A stretch of DNA of 64,000 nt from Pseudogemmobacter bohemicus (GCF_003290025.1 NZ_QNHG01000002.1:694941-758940), one strand, 5' to 3'; numbered from the stretch's first letter, positions 27,242-37,167 are shown. Notes: a model not told the origin generated them from the letters alone. Translations and numbers: made by a program.

Positions 27242-29302
27242 TCACTGCCGCAGCGCGCCGCTGGCCTTCAGCGCGGCGGCTTTTTCCGGGTTGACCCACC
27301 ACCAGCTCAGCTCTCCCGTGGAATAGGGCGGCAATTCGGCCGGGTGCTCATACATGTCGTAATAGGCGACCCAGGATTCCGGCTTGTGCCACATCGGGAT
27401 GCGGAATTTGTCGGCGCGCAGCACCCGGTCCAGCGCCCGAACCGCTGTGGTGACATCATCGCGCGACTGCGCGGCCATGATCACCTCGATCAGCCGGTCG
27501 ACGGCCGGATCCTGCAAACCGGCAAGGTTCCTGACCGAGACATTGGCCTCGGCCGAGCCCAGCCATTGTTTCAGCCCGGAATCGGGAAAATAATCGAACA
27601 CAAAGAAGGTGTTGGTGACGTCGAAATTATATTCCGGGTTGCGGGTCCGCACCTCGTATTGCGCGGAATCGATCAGGTTCAGGCTGGCATCAATGCCCAC
27701 ATCGCGCAGGTTTTCGACAAAGGGCGCCAGCACCTTTTCAAAGGTCGGATTGTCGTCGAGGAATTCAAGTTTCAGCACTTCGCCCTTTGCGTTGCGGCGC
27801 ATGCCGTCAGACCCCGGCTCCCATCCGGCCTCGTCCAGCAGTTCCGAGGCCCTGAGCAATGCCTTGCGGTCGGCCTGACGGTCGGCGCGCGAGACGGGTT
27901 GCATATAGGGCTCATCGGTCAGGATCGAGGCGGGCAGCAGCCCCTCATCGACCAGCGGCGTGAGCAGCGCCACCTCTTCCGGCGAAGGCGCGCCTTCGGC
28001 TTCCAGCCAGGAATTCTCCCAGAAGGAATTGATCCGCTCATAACGGCCATAGAACAGGGTGTGGTTGCTCCATTCGAAGTTGAACAGGATCGACACCGCC
28101 TCACGGACGCGCGCATCCTGCCAGATCTCGCGGCGCAGGTTGAAGACCCAGGACTGGCCATTCGAGACGCCTTCCTGCGGCAGGGTCTCTTTCTTTACCG
28201 TGCCATTCGTCACGGCCGGGAAGTTGTAGTTCTCGGACCATTGTTTCGCGACATTCTCGATGCGGAACGTATAGGCTCCGCCCTTGAAGCCCTCGAACCC
28301 GGCATTGGCCTCGGCGAAATATTCGTAGCGGATCACGTCGTAATTGTTCATGCCCTTGCCGAAGGGCAGATCCTGTGCCCAGTAATCCGGATTGCGCCGG
28401 TAGCTGATCGAGGTCGGGCTTCTCGACGGCTGCGGCACATAGGCGCCGGTGCCGAGGAAGGGGGTCATCGAGCTTTCCTCAAGATCCATGCCCTTTGCCT
28501 CGTAATCGGCCTTTGACAGCACCGGCAGCCCGCCGACCAGCGCGGGCAGATGGCGGCTTGGTACGCCTTCGCGGAAGGTGAATTTCACCTTATACGGGCC
28601 CATCACCTCGACCGAGGCGACCTGGGCCTCAAGCTGCGGGCGGAATTCGGCAAGACCCTTGGTCAGGAAGAGATTGTAGGAAAACGCCACATCATCGGCG
28701 GTCAGCTGCGAGCCATCGGAAAAGCGTACATCATCGCGCAGGTTGAAGATCACCCAGGAGCGATCCTCGGGATATTCCATCGTGGTGCACATGAGGCAAT
28801 AGGCCGAGCCGATCTCATCGGCGGTGCCGGTCAGGATCCCCTCGAGCATCATCGCAGCGCCCTGGGCGGCCCGGCCCTTGACCGAGAAGGGGTTCATCGA
28901 ATCATAGCCGTCCATCACGGCCTGCATGCTGATTTCGCCGCCCTTCGGGGCATTGGGGTTCACATAGGGCAGGTGGGTCATATCCGCCGGATGCAGCAGC
29001 GTGTCGGAGTTGAACGTGGCGATCCCATGCGAGACGATCACTCCGGCCTCGCCTCCGGGGATGCTGTTATCTGCGGGTTCCGGCGTGGCTTCGGGCGGGG
29101 TCCCGGGGGCGGTGGTGGTCTCCTGCGCGCGCAGTGCCTGCGCAGTTGCCAGCGCCGCGGCAAGCGACAGCGCTCCGGTCAGCAGAAAGGCCCGCATCCG
29201 CGAGAAGCGGGAGACATCCCCGGTGCTGGTTGCGACCCTGCCGCCCGCCATCCGGCTCCTGTCGTCGCCCCGTTTGCCCTTGCGATCCGCCGCTGCCGCC
29301 AT
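27242..29302 (-). CDS. yejA: Peptide ABC transporter substrate-binding protein YejA
   Basis: A 686-residue family 5 binding protein. ATG 29302 is preceded by a strong GGAGG. This gives an unusually long basic n-region (about 35 residues) before the hydrophobic signal core MRAFLLTGALSLAAALATAQ; an internal ATG at 29197 gives a conventional leader but lacks a ribosome site. A Pro/Thr/Glu-rich linker leads to the mature domain, with HLPYVNPNAPKGGEISMQAVMDGYDSMNPF typical of YejA. It delivers oligopeptides to YejBEF. Confidence 0.9.
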   Translation of the reverse strand: MAAAADRKGKRGDDRSRMAGGRVATSTGDVSRFSRMRAFLLTGALSLAAALATAQALRAQETTTAPGTPPEATPEPADNSIPGGEAGVIVSHGIATFNSDTLLHPADMTHLPYVNPNAPKGGEISMQAVMDGYDSMNPFSVKGRAAQGAAMMLEGILTGTADEIGSAYCLMCTTMEYPEDRSWVIFNLRDDVRFSDGSQLTADDVAFSYNLFLTKGLAEFRPQLEAQVASVEVMGPYKVKFTFREGVPSRHLPALVGGLPVLSKADYEAKGMDLEESSMTPFLGTGAYVPQPSRSPTSISYRRNPDYWAQDLPFGKGMNNYDVIRYEYFAEANAGFEGFKGGAYTFRIENVAKQWSENYNFPAVTNGTVKKETLPQEGVSNGQSWVFNLRREIWQDARVREAVSILFNFEWSNHTLFYGRYERINSFWENSWLEAEGAPSPEEVALLTPLVDEGLLPASILTDEPYMQPVSRADRQADRKALLRASELLDEAGWEPGSDGMRRNAKGEVLKLEFLDDNPTFEKVLAPFVENLRDVGIDASLNLIDSAQYEVRTRNPEYNFDVTNTFFVFDYFPDSGLKQWLGSAEANVSVRNLAGLQDPAVDRLIEVIMAAQSRDDVTTAVRALDRVLRADKFRIPMWHKPESWVAYYDMYEHPAELPPYSTGELSWWWVNPEKAAALKASGALRQ

Positions 29303-29399
29303 TCGATCCTCCGGTTTCTGTCCGCTCCGGTCTGCAATGCTAAAGCGAGGAAAGGCGCGGGGAAAGGCGCGAATGCGTTACCCCGGCATGAGGGCCATG

Positions 29400-29427
29400 A
29401 AAAAGGCCGCACCAGGCGGTGCGGCCG
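29400..29427 (-). terminator. Rho-independent terminator of the cytochrome c552 gene
   Basis: On the minus strand a perfect 9-bp stem, GGCCGCACC and GGTGCGGCC with a 4-nt loop, is followed directly by TTTTTT. It lies 40 bp after the cytochrome stop and separates that gene from yejA on the same strand. Confidence 0.85.
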
Positions 29428-29466
29428 GGAATTTCAGCGGTATTTTTCCCCGCCTGGTGGAGGGCG

Positions 29467-29991
29467 TCAGTTCTGCTGCTGCAGATAGGCGATCAGGTTG
29501 ATCCGCTCATCCTGTTTCGGCAGGCCGGCGAAGGACATTTTGGTATTGGACGCAAAAGCCTTGGGTGCCTTCAGGAAGGCGTCCAGTGCCTCGGGCGACC
29601 ACGGGGTGCCGGCATGTTCTGCCATCGAGGAGGAATAGGCAAAGCCCGCTATGCTGGCAATTTCACGATCAACCACGCCGTTCAGATGCGGGCCTGTGCC
29701 GTCGATACCATTCAGTTTGTGGCAGGCCTTGCATTTGTTGAAGACCTTCTCGCCCTTGGCGGGATCAGCGGCGGCCATCAATGCGGCTATATCGACCACT
29801 TCGGCCGTTTCCTCGCCGCCGGCGGCTGCACCGGTGTCGATCGTATAGGCCTGGGCAACCTCTTCCCCATGGCCGCCGCCAGGCGGCTCAGTGTTGTAAA
29901 GCGAAGACGCAGCCCAACCGCCCAGCAGAAGCACGAGAAGCGCTCCACAGACAGCTCCGGTCGCCTTGGTCATCGTCATTGTGTCGAACAT
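29467..29991 (-). CDS. cycM: Membrane-anchored cytochrome c552 (CycM/CycY type)
   Basis: A 174-residue class I cytochrome c held by an uncleaved N-terminal helix (about residues 10-29). An acidic linker (about 35-75) is followed by the haem site CKACH (about 87-91) and the Met ligand near KMSFAGLP (about 152). [29 protein letters not shown] is the mitochondrial-type signature. In Paracoccus this protein carries electrons from the bc1 complex to terminal oxidases. It has its own terminator and is divergent from pheA, the arrangement known in Paracoccus. Confidence 0.9.
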   Translation of the reverse strand: MFDTMTMTKATGAVCGALLVLLLGGWAASSLYNTEPPGGGHGEEVAQAYTIDTGAAAGGEETAEVVDIAALMAAADPAKGEKVFNKCKACHKLNGIDGTGPHLNGVVDREIASIAGFAYSSSMAEHAGTPWSPEALDAFLKAPKAFASNTKMSFAGLPKQDERINLIAYLQQQN

Positions 29992-30115
29992 GTCGAACGC
30001 ATCCCTTGGTCGTCTTCACGGGTATTAGCCGCTTCCCTGTATGCCTTGCAAGGTGTAGGAGCGCGACCAATCGCCTCTGCGGCGCGAAACCCGCGATTTT
30101 TCAGGAGTTCATGCC

Positions 30116-30970
30116 ATGTCCGCACCAGTCGCCGACACCGGATCCGGCCTGATTTCCTTTCAGGGAGAGCCCGGCGCCTATTCACATCAGGCCTGCGAGC
30201 AGGCACGGCCGGGGATGGCGGTGCTGCCTTGCGGCACTTTTGAGGAGGTGGTCGAATCTGTTCGTGACGGTCGGGCAGAGCTGGGGATGCTGGCGGTCGA
30301 GAACTCGACCTATGGCCGGGTGGCCGATGTTCACAGCCTGCTTCCGAATTCCGGCCTCCATATCATCGACGAGACTTTCGTGCGGGTGCATGTGAATCTG
30401 CTGGGCGTCAAAGGTGCGAAGGTCGGGGATGTGCGCGAGGCGCATGGCCATGTGGTGATCCTGCCGCAATGCGCCGGTTTCCTGAAGAAACACAGAATTC
30501 GTGGCGTGATCAGCTCGGACAATGCGAAAGCCGCGCGTGAGGCGGCGGAGGCCGGTGATCCGGCCCATGCCGCGCTGGCCAGCGAGCTGGCGGCGGGGAT
30601 CTACGGGCTGGATGTGCTGGCCCGCCATATCGAGGATCACGCCAACAACACCACCCGCTTTCTGGTGATGAGCCGCGAGCCTGACCATCGGCGCCGGGCT
30701 TCCAGGATGGTCACGACCTTTGTGTTCCAGGTCAGGAACATCCCGGCGGCGCTTTACAAGGCATTGGGTGGTTTTGCCACCAATGGCGTCAACATGACCA
30801 AGCTGGAAAGTTATATGGTCGGTGGCCATTTCACCGCCACCGCCTTTTACGCCGATGTCGAGGGGCATCCCGAAGATCCGCCTCTGGCCCGCGCGCTGGA
30901 AGAGTTGCGCTATTTCACCACCGAGCTGGATATCCTCGGCGTCTACCCGGCCTCGGGTGAGCGGCGCTGA
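30116..30970 (+). CDS. pheA: Prephenate dehydratase
   Basis: A 284-residue monofunctional enzyme converting prephenate to phenylpyruvate for phenylalanine synthesis. The catalytic domain runs from FQGEPGAYSHQA (about 15) to NTTRFLVMSRE (about 178-188), which holds the conserved T-R-F. The C-terminal ACT domain (about 200-280), starting VRNIPAALYKALGGFATNGVNMTKLES, provides phenylalanine feedback control. No chorismate mutase domain is fused. The start MSAPVADTGSGLISF follows AGGAG. Confidence 0.93.
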   Translation: MSAPVADTGSGLISFQGEPGAYSHQACEQARPGMAVLPCGTFEEVVESVRDGRAELGMLAVENSTYGRVADVHSLLPNSGLHIIDETFVRVHVNLLGVKGAKVGDVREAHGHVVILPQCAGFLKKHRIRGVISSDNAKAAREAAEAGDPAHAALASELAAGIYGLDVLARHIEDHANNTTRFLVMSREPDHRRRASRMVTTFVFQVRNIPAALYKALGGFATNGVNMTKLESYMVGGHFTATAFYADVEGHPEDPPLARALEELRYFTTELDILGVYPASGERR

Positions 30971-31005
30971 GCGGGCGGCTTTGCGTCACCCGCCTGCTTA
31001 TGCCT

Positions 31006-31851
31006 TCAATGAGCCATGAAAACAGGCACTTCGGCGCTTTCCAGCATATTGCGGGTGGCACCGCCCAGGATCGCCTCGCGGAAACGGGAATGGCCGTAAG
31101 CCCCCATCACCAGCATCCCGGCGCCTATATCCTGGCATTGCCGCGCCAGCACATCCGAGACGCGCGGCAGGGTGCGCGCCAGCACCGAGACCTCGGCCCT
31201 GACGCCATGGCGCACCAGGAGCTGGCAGAGGCTGCCACCGGGGTCTGAGCGCTCGGGCCCATAGGCCGAAGGGTCGACCACGGTGATCACCACCTGTTCG
31301 GCCCGTTTGAGGAAGGGCAAAGCGCGCCGCGCCGCCACCATCGCCTCGCGGCCTTGATTCCAGGCCAGCACGATGCGTTTGGGCCAGGCCGATGCCAGGC
31401 CGGATTCCGGCAGCACCAGCACCGGGGCCGAGCCGTCGAACAAAGCGGCCTCCAGCACGGCCTCGCCTTCGGCGCCCTGGCCGTCGCCATAGGGCTGCGG
31501 CAGCACCACCAGATCGCTGTAGCGGGCGCGGGCGCCGACCAGCTCTCCCAGGGCGCCCAGCTGGCAGACCGCCGAATCAAGCGACCAGCGCAGATCCTGG
31601 CCCTGGGCATCAAGGGCCGCGCGCAGCTCTTTCTCGCGCGCCGCCGCCTCTTCGGCCGCCCGCTCCATCGCGACCTGCATGATCACCGCCCCGGTGCCGA
31701 CATAGGCATATCCCAGCTGCGACCGGTCGATCCCGAGCGCCAGCGTCTCCAGATGCGCATCCATCGCAAGCGCGAGCGTTGCGCTGGCATCGACCGCCAT
31801 GCGCGTGCCGGCATCCGGGCCGGCAATGGTGAGAAGCGATTTATAGGCCAT
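31006..31851 (-). CDS. Tandem universal stress protein (UspA family)
   Basis: A 281-residue protein with two Usp domains (about 1-140 and 150-281). The second ends with the ATP-binding signature GAYGHSRFREAILGGATRNML (G-x2-G-x9-G). ATG 31851 starts MAYKSLLTIAGP; the longer frame adds an unlikely 13-residue leader. It is divergent from ccoN. The FNR box at 31924-31937 is placed so that a class II promoter would start at about 31889, with TAGCGT as the -10, so it is probably induced at low oxygen. A usp gene beside the cco operon is also known in Paracoccus. Confidence 0.88.
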   Translation of the reverse strand: MAYKSLLTIAGPDAGTRMAVDASATLALAMDAHLETLALGIDRSQLGYAYVGTGAVIMQVAMERAAEEAAAREKELRAALDAQGQDLRWSLDSAVCQLGALGELVGARARYSDLVVLPQPYGDGQGAEGEAVLEAALFDGSAPVLVLPESGLASAWPKRIVLAWNQGREAMVAARRALPFLKRAEQVVITVVDPSAYGPERSDPGGSLCQLLVRHGVRAEVSVLARTLPRVSDVLARQCQDIGAGMLVMGAYGHSRFREAILGGATRNMLESAEVPVFMAH

Positions 31852-31923
31852 GATCCATATCCCGCAGGGTGTTCGGAGGTTCATCCACAATCAGAACGCT
31901 AGGGCGGCAGCCACGGTTCCGCT

Positions 31924-31937
31924 TTGATTGAGGTCAA
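31924..31937. promoter_or_regulatory. FNR box 1 in the usp-ccoN intergenic region
   Basis: TTGAT-TGAG-GTCAA. Its centre at 31930.5 puts a class II start at about 31889 on the minus strand, 38 bp before the usp ATG, with TAGCGT at the -10 position. It therefore most likely serves usp, and may also assist ccoN. Confidence 0.8.
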
Positions 31938-31976
31938 ATTTTCGCGCGCGGCAACATGCCGCAAGACCAGGACGTG

Positions 31977-31990
31977 TTGACGCAGATCAA
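31977..31990. promoter_or_regulatory. FNR box 2, upstream of ccoN
   Basis: TTGAC-GCAG-ATCAA centred at 31983.5. A class II promoter would start near 32025, with candidate -10 sequences TATAGC or CACAAT between 32008 and 32018. The leader to the ccoN ATG would be about 70 nt. It lies 53 bp, about five helical turns, from box 1. Confidence 0.82.
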
Positions 31991-32093
31991 GGCGCGTGTC
32001 GCCGGACTATAGCACAATGCAGACAGTCCGGAGTCTGTCAGAGGGGAACCAACCCCGCTCAGTCGCCGAGGATATAAGACGAGGGAACGCCTT

Positions 32094-33698
32094 ATGTGGG
32101 ATTACGTCAAACTGATCGCGCTTGGCCTGATAGCGGTTCTTGCCGCCATCGCGGCCAATTTCGCGCGCGATCTGGCCTATCAGATCAATGCGATCACGGT
32201 CATGCTGGCCGCCGCCATCACCTTCGTGGTGGTGCTGCGCGGCGTCGGTGAACCGAAGGTCATCAACAAGAACGAATATATGGACGGCGTTGTCCGTGCC
32301 GGCGTGATCGCCACCGCCTTCTGGGGCATCGTGGGCTTTCTGATCGGCGTGGTCATCGCGAGCCAGCTGGCCTGGCCCTGGCTGAACTTTGAATTCCTGC
32401 AAGGTGTTGGCAACTTTGGACGTCTGCGCCCGCTGCACACCTCGGCGGTGATTTTTGCCTTTTGTGGCAACGCGCTGATCTGTACCGCCTTTTACGTTGT
32501 GCAGCGCACCTGTGCGACACGGCTCTGGGGCGGCAATCTCGCCTGGTTCGTGTTCTGGGGCTGGCAGCTGATCATCGTGCTGGCGGCAACCTCCTATGTC
32601 TTCGGCGCAAGCCAGGCCAAGGAATATGCCGAGATGCCCTGGCATGTCGACATCCTGATCACCGTCGTCTGGGTGGCCTTCCTGGCCGTCTATGCCGGCA
32701 CCGTGATGAAGCGCAAAGAGCCGCATATCTATGTGGCGAACTGGTTCTATCTCGGCTTCATCATCACCATCGCGATGCTGCATATTGTGAACAATATGGC
32801 GGTGCCCGTCTCGATCTTCGGCTCGACCTCGATCCAGGTCACCGGCGGTGTGCAGGATGCCATGATCCAGTGGTGGTATGGCCATAACGCGGTGGGCTTC
32901 TTCCTGACCGCAGGTTTCCTCGGCATGATGTATTACTTTGTGCCGAAACAGGCCGAGCGTCCTGTCTATTCGTATAAATTGTCGATCATCCACTTCTGGG
33001 CGCTGATCTTCCTTTATATCTGGGCCGGTCCGCACCACCTGCATTACACCGCGCTGCCGGAATGGGCCTCGACCCTTGGCATGGTGTTCTCGATCATCCT
33101 GTGGATGCCGAGCTGGGGTGGCATGATCAACGGTCTGATGACGCTTTCGGGCGCATGGGACAAGCTGCGCACCGACCCCGTTCTGCGGATGATGGTTGTG
33201 GCCATCGGCTTCTACGGCATGGCGACCTTTGAAGGGCCGATGATGTCGATCAAAGCCGTCAACTCGCTGTCGCATTATACCGACTGGACCATCGGGCACG
33301 TCCATTCCGGCGCGCTTGGCTGGAACGGGCTGATCACCTTCGGCGCACTTTACTACCTTGTGCCGAAACTTTGGAACCGCGAGCGCCTCTACAGCCTTGC
33401 CCTTGTGTCCTGGCACTTCTGGCTGGCGACCATCGGGATCGTCCTCTACGCCTCGGCGCTTTGGGTCTCGGGGATCATGGAAGGCCTGATGTGGCGCGAA
33501 GTCGACGCGAATGGCTTCCTCGTCAACGCCTTCGCCGACACCGTCGGGGCCAAATACCCGATGAACGTGGTGCGGGTGCTGGGTGGCCTTCTCTATATGA
33601 GCGGCGCGCTGATCATGTGCTGGAACCTCTGGATGACCGTCCGGGGGCAGGAGGCGAAAGCCCCCGTCAATGCCAACAACGCCATTCCGGCCGAGTGA
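32094..33698 (+). CDS. ccoN: cbb3-type cytochrome c oxidase subunit I
   Basis: The 534-residue catalytic subunit with about twelve to fourteen membrane helices. Haem and copper ligands are visible: the low-spin haem His in [20 protein letters not shown] with a CuB His, the CuB pair in [11 protein letters not shown], and [22 protein letters not shown] with further haem ligands. The tyrosine of the cross-link lies in the YGHN/helix VII region, as in other cbb3 enzymes. It reduces oxygen at high affinity and pumps protons in the cytoplasmic membrane. It is first of ccoNOQP; expression is probably FnrL-dependent through two upstream boxes. Confidence 0.97.
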   Translation: MWDYVKLIALGLIAVLAAIAANFARDLAYQINAITVMLAAAITFVVVLRGVGEPKVINKNEYMDGVVRAGVIATAFWGIVGFLIGVVIASQLAWPWLNFEFLQGVGNFGRLRPLHTSAVIFAFCGNALICTAFYVVQRTCATRLWGGNLAWFVFWGWQLIIVLAATSYVFGASQAKEYAEMPWHVDILITVVWVAFLAVYAGTVMKRKEPHIYVANWFYLGFIITIAMLHIVNNMAVPVSIFGSTSIQVTGGVQDAMIQWWYGHNAVGFFLTAGFLGMMYYFVPKQAERPVYSYKLSIIHFWALIFLYIWAGPHHLHYTALPEWASTLGMVFSIILWMPSWGGMINGLMTLSGAWDKLRTDPVLRMMVVAIGFYGMATFEGPMMSIKAVNSLSHYTDWTIGHVHSGALGWNGLITFGALYYLVPKLWNRERLYSLALVSWHFWLATIGIVLYASALWVSGIMEGLMWREVDANGFLVNAFADTVGAKYPMNVVRVLGGLLYMSGALIMCWNLWMTVRGQEAKAPVNANNAIPAE

Positions 33699-33709
33699 GC
33701 GAGGGTTAA

Positions 33710-34453
33710 ATGTCCATTCTCGACAAACATAAGAAAATCGAAACCCACGCGACACTTTTGATGGTGCTGGCTTTCCTGGTGGTGACCATCGGGGGCCTCG
33801 TGCAGATCGTGCCGCTCTTCTACCTGGAAAACACCATCGAGAAGGTGGAGGGGGTTCGCCCCTACACCCCTCTCGAACTGGCGGGCGCGCAGATCTACAA
33901 GAATGAGGGCTGCTATGGCTGTCACAGCCAGATGATCCGCCCGATGCGCGATGAGGTGACCCGTTACGGTCACTATTCTCTGGCGGCAGAGTCGATCTAT
34001 GACAAGCCGTTCCAATGGGGTTCCAAACGCACCGGACCGGATCTGGCACGGGTCGGCGGGCGCTATTCGGATGAATGGCATGTGGATCACTTTACCGATG
34101 CCAAACAGGTGGTGCCGGAAAGCCTGATGCCGCCCTATGGCTTCCTGAAAAACCGGGTGATCGACGGCAAATATATCGCCGATATGCTGGAAACCAGCCG
34201 CATCGTGGGTGTGCCTTACACCGATGACATGATCGCCAATGCCCAGGCCGATTTCCTGGCCCAGGCCAACCCGGATGCCGACAGTTCGGGTCTCGAAGAG
34301 CGCTATGGCGAGGCCGCTTTTGGCCGCGCGGTGAATGTGCGGAACTTCGACGGTTCGTCGAAGATCACCGAAATGGATGCGCTGATCGCCTATATGCAGG
34401 TCCTGGGCACGATGGTCGATTTCTCGACCTTCACCCCGGATCCGGCACGCTGA
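33710..34453 (+). CDS. ccoO: cbb3-type cytochrome c oxidase subunit II (mono-haem)
   Basis: A 247-residue membrane-anchored c-type cytochrome with one N-terminal helix (about 15-38, [20 protein letters not shown]) and the haem site CYGCHSQM (about 69-76). The CcoO landmarks [16 protein letters not shown] and [10 protein letters not shown] (Met ligand) are present. It passes electrons from CcoP to CcoN. It begins 11 bp after ccoN and precedes ccoQ by 13 bp. Confidence 0.97.
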   Translation: MSILDKHKKIETHATLLMVLAFLVVTIGGLVQIVPLFYLENTIEKVEGVRPYTPLELAGAQIYKNEGCYGCHSQMIRPMRDEVTRYGHYSLAAESIYDKPFQWGSKRTGPDLARVGGRYSDEWHVDHFTDAKQVVPESLMPPYGFLKNRVIDGKYIADMLETSRIVGVPYTDDMIANAQADFLAQANPDADSSGLEERYGEAAFGRAVNVRNFDGSSKITEMDALIAYMQVLGTMVDFSTFTPDPAR

Positions 34454-34466
34454 GGAGGGGCAAGGA

Positions 34467-34673
34467 ATGGAACTCTATACTTTCCTGCGCGCAACTGCCG
34501 ACAGCTGGGGCCTGTTGTTCATGTTCCTGGTGTTTGTCGGCATCGGGCTCTGGGCCTTTCGGCCCGGCTCGAAGAAGACGCATGAGGACATTGCCAGCTC
34601 GATCTTCCGCAATGAGGACCGCCCCGCAGGCGATCCTGCGGATCCCCGTAACAGCCAGCGGACGGAGGCGTGA
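34467..34673 (+). CDS. ccoQ: cbb3-type cytochrome c oxidase accessory subunit CcoQ
   Basis: A 68-residue protein with one membrane helix (about 14-32, WGLLFMFLVFVGIGLWAF) and a polar C-terminal tail. Size, composition and position between ccoO and ccoP are those of CcoQ, which stabilises the complex. An AAGGA ribosome site precedes it. Confidence 0.93.
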   Translation: MELYTFLRATADSWGLLFMFLVFVGIGLWAFRPGSKKTHEDIASSIFRNEDRPAGDPADPRNSQRTEA

Positions 34674-34676
34674 TCC

Positions 34677-35555
34677 ATGTGCGCCAGGAAGATTACAAAG
34701 GTCGAGCATGAAGTTCCGACCACCGGCCATGAATGGGACGGGATCCAGGAATATGACAATCCGATGCCGCGCTGGTGGGTCTGGGTGTTCTATGTCACCA
34801 TCGTCTGGGGCATCGGCTATACCATCGCCTATCCGGCCTGGCCCCTGCTGACCCAGGCAACCCAGGGCGTGATCGGCAACAATGAACGTGCCAATGTCGC
34901 GGCCGAGATCGCCGACTGGAACGAGAGAAATGCCGGCATCCGCAACAAGCTGGTCGAAACCGATCTGAATGCGATCGGCGGCGATCCCGAGCTTGCGGCC
35001 TTTGCCGAAAATGCCGGCGCCGCAGTCTTCCGCACCAATTGCGTCCAGTGCCACGGCGCCGGTGCGGCGGGGGTGCAGAGCCTTGGTTATCCGAACCTGC
35101 TGGATGATGACTGGCTCTGGGGCGGCACGATGGAGGCGATCCACCAGACCGTCAGCCATGGTATCCGCAACACGACCGATGCCGATGCGCGTTACAGCCA
35201 GATGCCGGCTTTCGGTAAGGACCAGCTGCTTGAAAAGCCGCAGGTCGCCGAGGTGGTCGAATATGTGTTGCAGCTCTCGGGCCAGGAGCATGACGCCACG
35301 CTGGCCTCTGCCGGGGAGACGGTTTTCGCGGAAAATTGCGCGTCCTGCCATATGGCAACCGGCAAGGGCGACCGCGAACAGGGCGCGCCCAATCTGACCG
35401 ATGCGGTCTGGCTTTACGGCGGCTCGCGCGAGGCGATCGCCTATTCGGTGAACAATGCGCGCTTTGGTGTGATGCCCGACTGGGCGGGGCGGCTGTCTGA
35501 GGCCGATATCCGCGCGGTCAGCTGGTATGTCCACAGCCTTGGCGGAGGCGAGTGA
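34677..35555 (+). CDS. ccoP: cbb3-type cytochrome c oxidase subunit III (di-haem)
   Basis: A 292-residue di-haem cytochrome c with one membrane helix (about 37-58) and two haem sites, CVQCHGAG (about 122) and CASCHMATG (about 222). The N-terminal [18 protein letters not shown] is the CcoP signature before the helix. Met ligands lie in QMPAFG and the C-terminal VMPDWAG. It accepts electrons from c-type cytochromes such as the c552 encoded nearby. It is the last gene of the operon and is followed by paired terminator hairpins. In relatives ccoGHIS follows here; in this window it does not. Confidence 0.97.
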   Translation: MCARKITKVEHEVPTTGHEWDGIQEYDNPMPRWWVWVFYVTIVWGIGYTIAYPAWPLLTQATQGVIGNNERANVAAEIADWNERNAGIRNKLVETDLNAIGGDPELAAFAENAGAAVFRTNCVQCHGAGAAGVQSLGYPNLLDDDWLWGGTMEAIHQTVSHGIRNTTDADARYSQMPAFGKDQLLEKPQVAEVVEYVLQLSGQEHDATLASAGETVFAENCASCHMATGKGDREQGAPNLTDAVWLYGGSREAIAYSVNNARFGVMPDWAGRLSEADIRAVSWYVHSLGGGE

Positions 35556-35561
35556 GACAGG

Positions 35562-35627
35562 AAACGGGCCCTTCGGGGCCCGTTTCCATTTCCGGGCCCG
35601 GTTTTTCCGGGCTGAGTTTTTTTAGGG
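35562..35627 (+). terminator. Terminator after ccoP
   Basis: A perfect 10-bp stem AAACGGGCCC/GGGCCCGTTT with a TTCG loop (35562-35585) is followed by a second hairpin GCCCGG-TTTTT-CCGGGC and a run of seven T residues ending at 35627. The first hairpin is symmetrical enough to serve the convergent urt operon as well. Confidence 0.8.
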
Positions 35628-35628
35628 C

Positions 35629-36324
35629 TCAGACCGAGACAGTGGCGCGTAATGTCTCACGCGAGAGGGCGGATTTTTCGCCCTCCAGTGCGATGGTGCC
35701 ACGTTTCAGGACATAGAAACGGTCGGCGAGCCCATAGGCGAAATCGAAATATTGCTCGACCAGGAGGATCGCCATATCGCCCTTTTGCCGCAGATAGTCG
35801 ATCACCCTGCCGATCTGCTGGATGATATTGGGCTGGATGCCCTCGGTCGGCTCATCAAGCAGCAGCACTTTCGGACGCATGATCATGGCGCGGGCAATGG
35901 CGAGCTGCTGTTGCTGGCCGCCGGACAGGTCGCCACCGCGCCGGTGGAGGAAGTCTTTCAGGATCGGGAACAGCTCGAATGTCTCATCCGGGATGCGGTG
36001 TTCAGATTTCGGCAAAAGCGCGAAGGCGGTCTCCAGGTTTTCCCGCACGGAGAGCAGCGGGAAGATCATGCGGCCCTGCGGCACATAGCCGAGGCCTTTG
36101 CGGGCCATCGCCTGGGCGGGCACCCGCCCGATTTCCTCGCCATCCAGAATGACCTTGCCGCCCGAGCGCGGATGCCAGCCTGAAAGCGCGCGGAAAAGCG
36201 AGGTTTTGCCGACACCATTGGTGCCCATGATGCAGGTGACCTGACCGGCCAGCGCCTCGATATTCAGCCCGTAGAGGATCTGCGAGCCGCCGTAATGGAG
36301 GGTGAGGTTTTCGGTTTTCAGCAT
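35629..36324 (-). CDS. urtE: Urea ABC transporter ATP-binding protein UrtE
   Basis: A 231-residue LivF-type ATPase. Walker A is GTNGVGKTS, followed by GLGYVPQGRMIFPLLSVRENL. The signature is DLSGGQQQQLAIARA, Walker B VLLLDEPTEGIQPN and the H-loop LVEQYFDFA. The EGIQPNIIQQIG segment is typical of UrtE. It pairs with UrtD. It is last of the urea operon, which runs uca-atzF-urtABCDE on the minus strand. Confidence 0.93.
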   Translation of the reverse strand: MLKTENLTLHYGGSQILYGLNIEALAGQVTCIMGTNGVGKTSLFRALSGWHPRSGGKVILDGEEIGRVPAQAMARKGLGYVPQGRMIFPLLSVRENLETAFALLPKSEHRIPDETFELFPILKDFLHRRGGDLSGGQQQQLAIARAMIMRPKVLLLDEPTEGIQPNIIQQIGRVIDYLRQKGDMAILLVEQYFDFAYGLADRFYVLKRGTIALEGEKSALSRETLRATVSV

Positions 36325-36350
36325 GGGCGCTCGTGCTTTCCGGCGGGCCG

Positions 36351-36402
36351 GGCGCGGGGGGCCAGCCCCCCGGACCCCCCGGGATATTTAAGGACAGATG
36401 AA
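36351..36402. repeat. Palindromic intergenic repeat, copy 1 (urtE-urtD gap)
   Basis: A G-run/C-run palindrome followed by GGACCCCCCGGGATATTTAA and GGACAGATGAAAG. The same unit recurs at 38430-38485 between urtC and urtB. The hairpin lies inside the operon and could act in mRNA processing or differential expression. Similar GGGATATTT-tailed repeats are, from memory, frequent in Rhodobacteraceae genomes. Confidence 0.7.
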
Positions 36403-36408
36403 AGGGGA

Positions 36409-37167
36409 TCAGCGGCCAAGATAGACCTCGATCACCTGGGGGTTGGCGGTGACGTGATCGAGGGAGCCTTCGGCGAGGACGGAGCCCTCATGCAGGACGG
36501 TGACGCGGCAGTTGAGGCGGCGCACGAATTCCATGTCATGTTCGACCACCACCACGGCGCGGGTTTTCGCGAGTTCGGTGAGAAGGGTGGTGGTCTGTTC
36601 GCGCTCGGCCAGGGTCATGCCAGCAGCGGGTTCGTCAACGAGGAGGAGTTTCGGCTCCTGCGCCAGCAACATGCCGATTTCCAGCCATTGTTTCTGGCCA
36701 TGGCTGAGTTCGCCGGATTTGCGCGAGAGCGCCTGGCCGAGACCGACCTGCGTGGCCAGGGTCTCTGTGCGGTCGAGATCGGGGCGGCGGGGTTTCCAGC
36801 GCAGTACGGCGAAGGGGCTGCGCGGGGCCTTCAGCGCCATGATCAGATTTTCCCGGACGGTCTGGTCTTCGAAGACGGTGGGGCGCTGGAATTTGCGCCC
36901 GATGCCGATGCGGGCGATCTGGGCCTCGTTCATCGCCAGGAGAGAACGCGAGAGCGGTCCCCACAGAACGCGACCCTCATCGGGGCGGGTCTTGCCGGTG
37001 ATGATATCCATGAATGTGGTCTTGCCGGCGCCATTGGGGCCGATGATCGCGCGCAGCTCCCGCTCGCCAATGGCGAAGGATAGGTTGCGGATCGCCCTGT
37101 AGCCATCGAATGTGACCGACAGGCCGGAAGCTTCGAGAAGCGTGGCGCCAGTTGTTTGGCCAGTCAT
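36409..37167 (-). CDS. urtD: Urea ABC transporter ATP-binding protein UrtD
   Basis: A 252-residue LivG-type ATPase from ATG 37167, which overlaps the urtC stop by 4 bp. Walker A is GPNGAGKTTFMDIITGKTRPDEG, the segment RKFQRPTVFEDQTVRENL is characteristic of UrtD, the signature is LSHGQKQWLEIGM and Walker B LLLVDEPAAGM. Further upstream codons in this frame (to 37341) lie inside urtC and are not used. Confidence 0.93.
   Translation of the reverse strand: MTGQTTGATLLEASGLSVTFDGYRAIRNLSFAIGERELRAIIGPNGAGKTTFMDIITGKTRPDEGRVLWGPLSRSLLAMNEAQIARIGIGRKFQRPTVFEDQTVRENLIMALKAPRSPFAVLRWKPRRPDLDRTETLATQVGLGQALSRKSGELSHGQKQWLEIGMLLAQEPKLLLVDEPAAGMTLAEREQTTTLLTELAKTRAVVVVEHDMEFVRRLNCRVTVLHEGSVLAEGSLDHVTANPQVIEVYLGR

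Noticed and set aside
32007-34049. 680-codon open frame antisense to ccoN
   Set aside because: Shadow of a certain ccoN/ccoO coding region; the product is His/Asp/Gly-rich without any family resemblance.
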